This document shows, piece by piece, positions 8,213 through 15,989 of a DNA stretch of 64,000 bases. The notes under the pieces were generated by a model. That model ran no database searches and was not told where the DNA came from. It saw only the letters and a list, made by a program, of their open reading frames with translations. Numbering within the stretch: position 1 is the stretch's first letter; the number at the start of each line of letters is the position of its first letter. The translations under genes were made by a program, and so were the position numbers. The stretch is from Dermabacter sp. (GTDB lineage: Bacteria; Actinomycetota; Actinomycetes; Actinomycetales; Dermabacteraceae): NCBI GenBank assembly GCA_030538475.1, contig JAUNTX010000001.1, positions 227,484-291,483 on the forward strand. Reading direction: 5' to 3'.

Positions 8213-8287
8213 TTAGTGCCGCACGCTCCGCGGGCGCATCGTGATCGAGACGCCGATCTTGCCGATGGGGCCGTACTTCGTTACCAC
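8213..8287 (-). CDS. whiB7 leader peptide (uORF, 24 residues)
   Basis: A GTG-started frame of 24 codons plus stop on the whiB7 leader, preceded by AAAGGGG at suitable spacing. It begins VVTKYGPIGKIGV and ends RPRSVRH before TAA. Its last codons contain GGAGCG, which can pair with CGCTCC just after the stop, giving a possible alternative to the terminator fold. Mycobacterial and Streptomyces whiB7 genes are known to have a uORF-coupled attenuator that senses ribosome stalling; this has the same layout, but the peptide sequence itself is not one I recognise. Confidence 0.7.
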   Translation of the reverse strand: MVTKYGPIGKIGVSITMRPRSVRH

Positions 8288-8353
8288 GCTGCACCCCTTT
8301 CTTTTCTCGTGCGCTCGAATGTTCTTCGGCGCAGACCACTGTGAACGCCCACG

Positions 8354-8395
8354 AGCCTACACGAGAGGAGTGGGCATCGCGCAATTATTTTTTGA
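8354..8395 (-). promoter_or_regulatory. whiB7 promoter with WhiB7-type AT-rich element
   Basis: On the minus strand an AT-rich run (TCAAAAAATAA, 8385-8395) touches a TTGCGC -35 (8379-8384), with TAGGCT as the -10 (8354-8359). WhiB7-dependent promoters carry an AT-rich patch immediately upstream of -35, so this is consistent with autoregulation. The spacer to TAGGCT is 19 bases; TGTAGG would give 17. Confidence 0.7.
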
Positions 8396-8404
8396 CCTGG
8401 GGTT

Positions 8405-10492
8405 TTACCCCTGCTGGGCGGCGATGATGCCGAGCACCTGGTCGCCGTAGTTCTCGAGCTTGGACGGCCCGATCCCCGGCACTGCGGCCAGTTCCGCCCG
8501 GGTCGCGGGGGCTCTGTCCGAGAGGGCGAGCAGGGTCTGATCGGTGAAGACCGCGTAGGCCGGGATCTTCTTGTCCTTCGCGACCTCGAGGCGCCATCGG
8601 CGCAGTTCGCCGAAGAGGGCGGCGCTCTGTTCGCCCCCGCAGTCGCGGTGGCGGCCGATCTTCTGCTCCGCCGGGGTGGTGAGCGCGTCGCCGCACGTGC
8701 GGCACACCGTGTAGATCGTGGCCGAACGCCGCCCCGTGGTGCGCGCGGCAGCCTTGGCGCCCATCCCGGAATCCTTGCGATCAAACGCCCCCGCGATGAA
8801 GCGCGAGGCGTTGCGGGAGGCACGGGCGCCCTCGCTGCGGGCCTGAGACCACGTGACCGTGAGCAGGTCCCGCGCGCGCGTGAGCGCCACGTAGAACAGG
8901 CGCCTCTCCTCCTCGATGGCCTCGTCCGTCTTCGCCATCGAGATGGGGATGAGCCCCTCGCTCGCCCCGACCACGAACACTGCGGGCCATTCGAGCCCCT
9001 TCGCCGTGTGGATCGACGCAAGAGTCACGCCCTCGACCGTCGGCGCGCTCTGTGCTTCCGCCCGCTCGTCGAGTTCCGCCACGAGGTCGGCGAGCGTCGC
9101 GCCCTCGCGCTCGGCCACCGTCTCGGCGAGCGTCACGAGGGCGTTGAGCGCATCCCAGCGCTCGCGAATCGCTCCCGTCCCCTCGGGCGCGTTCGGGCTC
9201 CACCCCTGGGAGCCGAGCACGTCGCGCGTCACCTTCGCCACGTCGTGCCCCGCATCCACGACGTTCAGGGCGGCGCGCAGCGCGCTCATCGCCACGCGCA
9301 CGTCCTGCCGCTGGAAGAACTTCTCTCCCCCGCGCACGAGGTAGGGGACGCCGACGCGGCCCAGCTGGTCCTCGAAGTTCTCGCTCTGGGCGTTCGTGCG
9401 GAACAGGATCGCGATGTCGCTCGCGGGCGTGCCCGCGTCGATGAGGCTGCGGATCGAGGCGGCCACTTCGCGCGCCTCCGTGACATCGTCGCTGTAGCCG
9501 ATGACGAGCGGGCGCGGGCCCGGCTCCCGCTGGGCCCGCAGCGTCAGGCGCGCCTCGGCGCCCGGCTGCGAGGCCCGCGCCTGACCGAGGACGGCGTTGG
9601 CGGCATCAACCACTTGCGGCGTCGAGCGATAGTTGCGTTCAAGCTTGATGACCTGGGCTCGGGGGAAATGCTCGCGGAACTTCAGGAGGTAGTTCGCATC
9701 GGCGCCCGCGAACGTGTAGATGGTCTGCGCGGCGTCGCCCACGACGCACACGTCGGAGGAATTGCCGAGCCACGCCCGCAGCAACCGGTACTGCAGCGGC
9801 GAAACGTCCTGAAACTCGTCCACCACGAGGTGTCGGTACTGGGAGCGCACCTGCTGCGCCATCTGCGGGTGCTCCTCGAGCAGTGAGCCCGTCAGCACCA
9901 GAACATCGTTGAAGTCGATCACCCCGAGATCACTCTTGACGTCCTCGTAGCGGCTCATGATCCGGGCAATCGTGCGGAACTCGAAACCGCTCACGCCCTG
10001 GCGGCCCAGCTTCGCCGCCGCCACCGGGTACTGCTCCGGCACGATCATGGACACCCGCGCCCACTCGATCTCGCTCGTGATGTCCCGCAGCGCCGCCCGA
10101 TCCAGGCTCAGGTGCAACTGGCTGACGGCGTTCGCCACGAGGCCGATCTTTTGCGGGGCCAGCTCGGGCATGGGGCCGCCCACGGTGAGCGGCCAAAAAT
10201 AGCGCAGCTGGCGCAGCGCCGCCGCGTGAAACGTGCGGGCCTGCACCGCCGGGGCGCCCAGGTCGCGCAGCCGCGAACGCATTTCCGCCGCGGCCTTCGA
10301 GGTGAACGTCACCGCGAGTACGTGGCGCGGATCGTAGGCACCCGTTGCCGCCGCGTACGCGATCCGGTGCGTGATCGCGCGGGTCTTGCCCGTGCCCGCA
10401 CCCGCGAGGACGCACAGGGGCGCGCCCACGTTCGTGGCCACCTCGCGCTGCTCGGGATCGAGCCCTTCCAGGATCCGCTCGGCAGCGGTCAC
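8405..10492 (-). CDS. uvrD2: ATP-dependent DNA helicase UvrD2
   Basis: A 695-residue superfamily 1A helicase with Walker A GAGTGKT, VDEFQD, GDAAQTIYTF, IHTAKGLEWPAV and YVALTRAR motifs. After the motor comes a zinc-finger-like linker (CRTC...HRDC) and a C-terminal HRDC domain, the UvrD2 arrangement. UvrD2 is a 3'-5' helicase tied to DNA repair and is essential in mycobacteria. The second half of the linker has His where relatives have Cys (HRDC). The GTG start overlaps the nudC stop by four bases, so the two are coupled; the whiB7 leader starts right after its stop. Confidence 0.93.
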   Translation of the reverse strand: MTAAERILEGLDPEQREVATNVGAPLCVLAGAGTGKTRAITHRIAYAAATGAYDPRHVLAVTFTSKAAAEMRSRLRDLGAPAVQARTFHAAALRQLRYFWPLTVGGPMPELAPQKIGLVANAVSQLHLSLDRAALRDITSEIEWARVSMIVPEQYPVAAAKLGRQGVSGFEFRTIARIMSRYEDVKSDLGVIDFNDVLVLTGSLLEEHPQMAQQVRSQYRHLVVDEFQDVSPLQYRLLRAWLGNSSDVCVVGDAAQTIYTFAGADANYLLKFREHFPRAQVIKLERNYRSTPQVVDAANAVLGQARASQPGAEARLTLRAQREPGPRPLVIGYSDDVTEAREVAASIRSLIDAGTPASDIAILFRTNAQSENFEDQLGRVGVPYLVRGGEKFFQRQDVRVAMSALRAALNVVDAGHDVAKVTRDVLGSQGWSPNAPEGTGAIRERWDALNALVTLAETVAEREGATLADLVAELDERAEAQSAPTVEGVTLASIHTAKGLEWPAVFVVGASEGLIPISMAKTDEAIEEERRLFYVALTRARDLLTVTWSQARSEGARASRNASRFIAGAFDRKDSGMGAKAAARTTGRRSATIYTVCRTCGDALTTPAEQKIGRHRDCGGEQSAALFGELRRWRLEVAKDKKIPAYAVFTDQTLLALSDRAPATRAELAAVPGIGPSKLENYGDQVLGIIAAQQG

Positions 10493-11433
10493 TGGCCCGC
10501 CTCCGCCTCGGCATCGGGGCTGAAACCCGCCCCGGCCACCGGGGCGGCGCGCTCACCATCGGCCGCATCCCATTCGTCGATGAGGGCGCGAGCGATCGAT
10601 GCGGGATCGGGGATCACGAGGCTGCCGTCGGCCCTCGCCGCCCGGAACTGAGAGCGCGTGTACCAGCGCGCGCTCGTGATCTCTTCGGCCTGCAGCACGA
10701 GGGCGTCGGCATCGACGCCGGGCGCGACGCGGGCGCGAAAACCCACCATGATCGAGCGGGGGAACGGCCACGGCTGCGAGCCCCGATACTCGGGATCCGT
10801 CACGACAAGGCCCACCTCCTCGAACACTTCGCGCACGAGGGCGGACTCGAAGTCCTCCCCCGGCTCAACGAAGCCCGCGAGGACCGAGACCATCGCGGTG
10901 TGTGAACGCCGATTATGGGCCAGGAGCAGGCGGTCGTCCGCATCGGTGATCGCCACGATCACCGCGGGGTCGGTACGGGGAAACTGCAGGTGGCCCGCGG
11001 TGCAGCGCAGCACCCAGCCGTCCTTTTCGGGTGCCAGCGGCGCCGCGCACGCGGGGCAGTGCCGGTAGTCGCGGTGCCACGCGGCCATGCCGACGGCGGC
11101 CAGCGCCAGATTCGCCTCCCGCTCGCTCAGCAGCGGGCCCGCGGTCCGCGCGGGAAGCAACTGAACATCCGCGGGGGCGCTGTCGGGGTTCTCGAGGGCC
11201 CAGATGCTCTGCCCGTCGGCGCTTTCGCCCAGGTACACGCTGCCCGGCTCCGGGATCGGCACGAGCGCGAGGCGGAGGCGCTCGCCGTCGGCCCGCACCC
11301 CCACCGCGGCCCCGTCCACGAGGACCGCGGCGTTCGCGCCATCGAGCGCGCCGACGGGCGTGGTGCGCTGATCGATGCCCGCCTGGACGCGCGAGGTGAG
11401 GTAGGTGTGAGGAAAGTTCGGTCCGCAAGGCAT
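10489..11433 (-). CDS. nudC: NADH pyrophosphatase / NAD-capped RNA decapping Nudix enzyme
   Basis: A 314-residue NudC. The zinc-ribbon CPAC...C lies near the middle, followed by FPRTDPAVIVAI, the Nudix box region GFVEPGEDFESALVREVFEE and the NudC-specific SQPWPFPRSIM motif, which binds the nicotinamide half. It splits NAD(H) into NMN(H) and AMP and can remove NAD caps from RNA. The fourth zinc ligand position reads CTAGH, so histidine may replace cysteine. The ATG at 11433 is chosen because TAGGGT at 11441-11446 ends seven bases upstream, a leaderless arrangement; a GTG at 11442 is the alternative. Confidence 0.92.
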   Translation of the reverse strand: MPCGPNFPHTYLTSRVQAGIDQRTTPVGALDGANAAVLVDGAAVGVRADGERLRLALVPIPEPGSVYLGESADGQSIWALENPDSAPADVQLLPARTAGPLLSEREANLALAAVGMAAWHRDYRHCPACAAPLAPEKDGWVLRCTAGHLQFPRTDPAVIVAITDADDRLLLAHNRRSHTAMVSVLAGFVEPGEDFESALVREVFEEVGLVVTDPEYRGSQPWPFPRSIMVGFRARVAPGVDADALVLQAEEITSARWYTRSQFRAARADGSLVIPDPASIARALIDEWDAADGERAAPVAGAGFSPDAEAEAGQ

Positions 11434-11478
11434 GTGTCCCACCCTAGCGTTTGGCTCGCAGGTGGGTACGGTGGGTAT

Positions 11479-12552
11479 GTGCGACGAAACTCCTATGCCC
11501 TAGCAGCCCTCGCCACCGCGGGTATCCCCGGGGTGATCCCCGTGGCCACCTCGCTCACCACCGCGCCCGGTGACGACATCGACAGCGCCCTCATCCGCGA
11601 CACCGACGACCGCCTGTGGGTGGTCACCGCCCCAACGGGCGCCCCGTCCGGCGCGCGCGTGGCGAAGGAGATCGAGGTGCTCGAGGCGCTCGCGCGCACC
11701 GAACTGGCCCCCATCATCCAGTCCCCGCAGGGCTTTGCCGCGATCCCCGAAGGGGGCCGCGCCGTCGTCGCCCTCGCGCTCGAGGGGGCGCCCCTCGATG
11801 TCGAGGCCGCGTCTGCCTCGGGAGATCTCGCGAGCGATCTGGGCCGCACCCTCGCGATGATTCACAACACCCCCGGTTATGCCACGGACGATGCCGGGGT
11901 GGAGGAGTTCACCCCCACGGCGATCCGTGAACGGCACCTCGCGAACATTGCCCGCGCGAGCGCCGTGCACGACATTCCCGCCGCGGTGGCGCAGCGCTGG
12001 AAGCTCATGCTCGCGCGCGATGATCTATGGGCCTTCACTCCCCGTTTCATTCACGGCTCCCTGGGAGACGAACGCCTCCTCACCGTGGGCGAGAGCGTCT
12101 CCGGAATCCTCGCCTGGGAGAACGCCGCCATCGCCGATCCGGCCGTGGATCTGGCGTGGGTGCTCTCGGGGCTCGAGCCGGAAGCGTTCGACACGATGTA
12201 TACCGCCTACGCCGCTCACCTCGACGTGCAACCGGATCCGCACCTGCTCGAGCGCACGCAGCTCGTGGGCGAGTTCGCCGTGCTCGAATGGCTGCTCGCG
12301 GGCATGGACACGAACAACGAGGAGATCGTGCGCGAGGCGCTCGACATGCTCGCCGACGTGGACGAGGACCTGGCCGAACTGGCCCGCCAGGAGGCGGAGC
12401 ACGAGTTCGATGACCTCGCCGACGGCGACGCTCCCGCCGCAGGCCCTTCCGCCGCCGAGGCTCCCGCGGCGGCTGAGGCGTCCGAAGCGCCTGGGGTGCC
12501 TGGGGCGTCCGGGCGTGCCGATCCCGCCGACGGGCCCGACCAGCGAGCCTAA
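11479..12552 (+). CDS. aminoglycoside phosphotransferase-fold protein, probably catalytically degenerate
   Basis: A 357-residue protein of the phosphotransferase family commonly found beside nudC/adnAB in actinobacteria. The kinase-like C-lobe motifs are present but altered: HGS at 192-194 replaces the catalytic HGD, the following Asn is Glu, and the metal-binding IDW motif reads LAWENAAIADPAVDLAW. The last 70 residues are Ala/Pro/Glu-rich and disordered-looking. TACGGT at 11467-11472 lies six bases before the GTG, so the message is probably leaderless. It is divergent from nudC, and its stop overlaps the convergent adnB stop. No substrate can be named. Confidence 0.65.
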   Translation: MRRNSYALAALATAGIPGVIPVATSLTTAPGDDIDSALIRDTDDRLWVVTAPTGAPSGARVAKEIEVLEALARTELAPIIQSPQGFAAIPEGGRAVVALALEGAPLDVEAASASGDLASDLGRTLAMIHNTPGYATDDAGVEEFTPTAIRERHLANIARASAVHDIPAAVAQRWKLMLARDDLWAFTPRFIHGSLGDERLLTVGESVSGILAWENAAIADPAVDLAWVLSGLEPEAFDTMYTAYAAHLDVQPDPHLLERTQLVGEFAVLEWLLAGMDTNNEEIVREALDMLADVDEDLAELARQEAEHEFDDLADGDAPAAGPSAAEAPAAAEASEAPGVPGASGRADPADGPDQRA

Positions 12553-15500
12553 ACCGCGCCCGAGCGCCCCGTCCCTGCGCCTGAAGGACCTTGCTCGGTG
12601 CCGAGACCGGCGAGCATCGCCTCGAGTTCCTCGACCGGCGTGTGCCGCGTGATCTCGACCGTGCGTTCGGCGGCGACGTAGTGGAACATCGTGCGAATCT
12701 TCTCCAGCGGCGTCCCCATGCTCTGCTGCCACGCAAGGCGATACACCGACAGCTGAAGGGCTTTACGCTCGAGCTCCGCGCCGTGCGGCACCCGCCCGGT
12801 CTTCCAGTCCACGATCCACACCCCGTCGGGGTCCTCGGGGTCCTCGTAGACGGCGTCGATAATTCCCGGCATGTACGCGCCGGACAGGGTGAGGGCCACG
12901 GGATGCTCCACCGCGATGGGCGTCATGCTCGCGAACGGGGAGCGTTCGAACTTGTCGCGCAGTTCGGCGAGCGAGGAGTCCCCAGCCTCGTCGGCGTCGG
13001 CCACGAGGTCGAACTCGTCGATGTCCACGAGCGAGGGCGCCGACGTGGAGGCTTCGAGCCACGAGTGGAAGCGGGTGCCGAGGGCGGCGTGCGGGGAGGG
13101 GCGCCGGGGCATGGGCCGCACGATATCGAGGAGGCGCTGGGTGTCGTCACCGTCGAGGGCCACGAGGTCCGACGGGCTCAGGCGCAGCGGGAGCCGCACT
13201 TCGCGCTCTGCCGCGCCCGCGCGGTGGGCGGCGATGACGTGCCGGGTGGCGAGCGCCAGGGGGGCGCCTGCCTCGGGAACCTCCGCCGCCCCCTCGTTGC
13301 GCAGGGCACTGACGGCGCGCCGGGCCTCGGTGACCACTCGTTCGCGCGGGTTCGCGGGCGTGGGCCACGGCGCCGTGGGCGGGGAGCTCTGCAGGGGGTT
13401 CTCCTCCGGGACCTCGCCCACTTCGATGCTTTCCACGCCGGGCAGGGAGGCGATGCCCGCAAGGAAGCGCGAGGCGATGCCCGCCGTGCCGGAGCCGAGC
13501 CGCCAGGGTGCCCAGCTGAGGTGAAGGCGCGCGCGGGCACGGGTGGCGGCCACGTACATGAGCCGCGTCTCCTCGCGGAGCTTTTCGGCGCCGTTCGCGA
13601 GGCGTGCCTCATCCAGCAGGGCCTCGAGGTCCACGAGGGTGTCGGCTTCCGCCCAGCGCAGGTCCTCGAGGATGTCGGCATCCCCTCGCAGCTCTGTCGG
13701 GATCGAGGCGAGGGCCACGTCGGCGAGCCACCCGGATTCGCGCGGCAGTGCCTCGCCACCATCCTCCGGGGCCACGGCGCTGCGGCGCGTGTAGGAGGGG
13801 AAGGTGCCGTCGGAGAGCGAGGCGATGGCCACGATGTCCCATTCCAGGCCCTTGGCGGCGTGCATCGTGGAGATGAGCACGGCGCCGTCTGGGACTTCGG
13901 CGCTGTCCACGGCCGCGAGCCCGGCCTCGCGCTCAATCGTGATGTCGAGGAACGCGAGGAAGGCGCTGAGTCCCGCGTGGGGGACGTTCGCGGCGTAGGC
14001 CGCGGCGTGGGAGCGCAGTTCCTCGAGGTTCGCGAGCGCCCGGGATTCCTGTCGGCCGATGTCTGAACGCACCGCGACATCGACGCCGAGCACGCGGGCC
14101 GCGAACGCTACCAGGTCGGGCAGCTCGAGCGCGCTGTGGGAGCGCACGGCGCGCAGGCACGCGCGCAGGTCAGCGATTCGGGCCCGGCCCACCTCGCTGA
14201 GGCTCCTGCCCGAGGAGTCCACGTAGGTGGGTGGCGGTGGGGATTCGATCGCATCGGCGAGCCCCACGAGGGCCTCGGCGTCTTCGCGTTCGCGCGCGCG
14301 AGGATTGAGGCGCTGCAGCTGGGAGCGCCACTGCCCGAGCACCGCGATATCGCGCTGGCCCAGGTGGAAGCGGGGACCCTCCAGCAGACGCATGAGGCTG
14401 TCGCCGCGGTCGGAGGAATCGGCGACCTCGAGCAGCGCGCGGACGTCGGCGACCTCGCTCTCGTGCAGGAGCCCCCCGCCGCCCACCACGTGATAGGCGA
14501 GGCCGCGCGCTTCGAGAGCCTCGGTCAAGAGCCCCAGTTGGCTACGCGTGCGCATAAGGATCGCTGCCGACGGCAGCGGGGCATCCACGAGCCCTTCGGC
14601 GGCCTCGCGGGCGCGCTCCTGCTCCCCCGCGATCCACTGGGCGATCCCGGCCGCCTCCGCGCGCGCGTCGGCGTAGCGCACGATCTGTACCTCGCCGGGG
14701 CCCGCGCCCGGGCGGGAGGTCAGCCGCGGCAGTTCGACGCCGTGCGCGGCATCCGCGAGGCGCTCGCCAATCCGGTTGGCCACGTCGAGGATCAGCTGGT
14801 CGTTGCGCCACGAGGTGCTGAGGGTGAACTGCCGCACCGGCGTCGCCGGGCCCGCGAAGGCGCGCAAGAACGTGCTGAGGGAGCCCGCGGACGCGCCGCG
14901 CCAGCCGTAGATCGCCTGGTTCGGGTCACCGACGGCGCTCGTGACATGCCCGCCGCCGAAGAGGTGTTCGAGGAGGACGAGCTGGGCCACGGACGTGTCC
15001 TGGAACTCATCGAGCAGCACGACTCGGTAGTGCGAGCGCACGAGGTCCACCGCGTCCGGGGAGGTGGCGGCGATGCGCGCGGCGAGCGAGACCTGGTCGG
15101 CGAAGTCGATGGCCCCCATCTGGCGCTTGCGCTCGGCGAATGCTTCGAGCATGGGCACAAGGGCTCGGCGCTGGTCGAGCCTTTCCCACAGCTTCTTGAC
15201 CTCGGCGGGGGGCTGACGCCTGCGCCCGCCCTCGCCCTGGAGGGGCAAATCCTGCGTGCCGGCCTCGATCTGGCGCAGGTGTTCGTCGAGGTCGGCGGGG
15301 CCGACGAGGTGATCGGCGAGCGAGCCGCTGAGCGAGACGATGGCCGAGGCCACGCTCGCGCTGGACTGGGAAAAGGGCAGCGGCCCGGGCCACGTGTCCA
15401 CGATGTCGTAGGCCAGCTGCCAGGCGGCGGCGGGCGTGAGCACGGTGGCGTCCGGGTCCACGCCCACGCGCAGCGCGTGTTCCTTCACCACGTCGAGGGA

Positions 15501-15989
15501 GAACCCGTTGTAGGTGTGCACGAGCACCTGCTGGCCCACGAGCGCGGTGGGGGCGTCGCGCAGCGCGGGCGGGAGCGGGATGTCGGCCTCGCGCATCGCG
15601 GTGGTGAGGCCGCCGAGCCGTTCGGTGATGCGTTCGTGCAGTTCGGCCGCGGCCTTGCGCGTGAACGTGAGACCCAGAATGTGGCGGGGCTCGACGAGTC
15701 CGTTGGCCACGAGCCAGACCACGCGCGCCGACATGGTTTCGGTCTTGCCGCTGCCCGCCCCGGCCACGACGAGGGCGGGTTCGAGCGGCGCCTCGATCAC
15801 GGCCACCTGTTCCGGGGTGGGTTCGGGGCGGCCGAGCAGGCGCGCGATTTCGACGGCCCGCAGCCGCACGTTCACCCCGCGGGCGGCAGCGGCCTCGGTG
15901 GCGGTCTCGGCGCCCGTGCCGGTGCCGGTGCCGGTGCCCGTGCCGATGTTGTTGTCGGTGGGGGCAGGGTGGGTGTTCTCGCGGCTCAT
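12549..15989 (-). CDS. adnB: AdnB helicase-nuclease subunit
   Basis: A 1146-residue UvrD-like motor fused to a C-terminal PD-(D/E)XK nuclease. Walker A is GAGSGKT (residues about 77-83), motif II LLDEFQD, motif III GDPNQAIYGWRG, motif V MHAAKGLEWD and motif VI YVAATRARARL; the nuclease core shows TRFHSWLEA and WIVDWKTGR. In mycobacteria AdnA-AdnB is the end-resecting motor-nuclease of double-strand break repair, with AdnB the driving motor. The start overlaps the adnA stop by four bases (ATGA). The N terminus has a Gly-Thr repeat from a 6-bp tandem array. Confidence 0.92.
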   Translation of the reverse strand: MSRENTHPAPTDNNIGTGTGTGTGTGAETATEAAAARGVNVRLRAVEIARLLGRPEPTPEQVAVIEAPLEPALVVAGAGSGKTETMSARVVWLVANGLVEPRHILGLTFTRKAAAELHERITERLGGLTTAMREADIPLPPALRDAPTALVGQQVLVHTYNGFSLDVVKEHALRVGVDPDATVLTPAAAWQLAYDIVDTWPGPLPFSQSSASVASAIVSLSGSLADHLVGPADLDEHLRQIEAGTQDLPLQGEGGRRRQPPAEVKKLWERLDQRRALVPMLEAFAERKRQMGAIDFADQVSLAARIAATSPDAVDLVRSHYRVVLLDEFQDTSVAQLVLLEHLFGGGHVTSAVGDPNQAIYGWRGASAGSLSTFLRAFAGPATPVRQFTLSTSWRNDQLILDVANRIGERLADAAHGVELPRLTSRPGAGPGEVQIVRYADARAEAAGIAQWIAGEQERAREAAEGLVDAPLPSAAILMRTRSQLGLLTEALEARGLAYHVVGGGGLLHESEVADVRALLEVADSSDRGDSLMRLLEGPRFHLGQRDIAVLGQWRSQLQRLNPRAREREDAEALVGLADAIESPPPPTYVDSSGRSLSEVGRARIADLRACLRAVRSHSALELPDLVAFAARVLGVDVAVRSDIGRQESRALANLEELRSHAAAYAANVPHAGLSAFLAFLDITIEREAGLAAVDSAEVPDGAVLISTMHAAKGLEWDIVAIASLSDGTFPSYTRRSAVAPEDGGEALPRESGWLADVALASIPTELRGDADILEDLRWAEADTLVDLEALLDEARLANGAEKLREETRLMYVAATRARARLHLSWAPWRLGSGTAGIASRFLAGIASLPGVESIEVGEVPEENPLQSSPPTAPWPTPANPRERVVTEARRAVSALRNEGAAEVPEAGAPLALATRHVIAAHRAGAAEREVRLPLRLSPSDLVALDGDDTQRLLDIVRPMPRRPSPHAALGTRFHSWLEASTSAPSLVDIDEFDLVADADEAGDSSLAELRDKFERSPFASMTPIAVEHPVALTLSGAYMPGIIDAVYEDPEDPDGVWIVDWKTGRVPHGAELERKALQLSVYRLAWQQSMGTPLEKIRTMFHYVAAERTVEITRHTPVEELEAMLAGLGTEQGPSGAGTGRSGAV
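15915..15944. repeat. 6-bp tandem repeat in adnB
   Basis: Five copies of a (G/C)GTGCC unit encode five Gly-Thr pairs near the AdnB N terminus, before the conserved motor. Copy number can change without breaking the frame. Confidence 0.85.
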
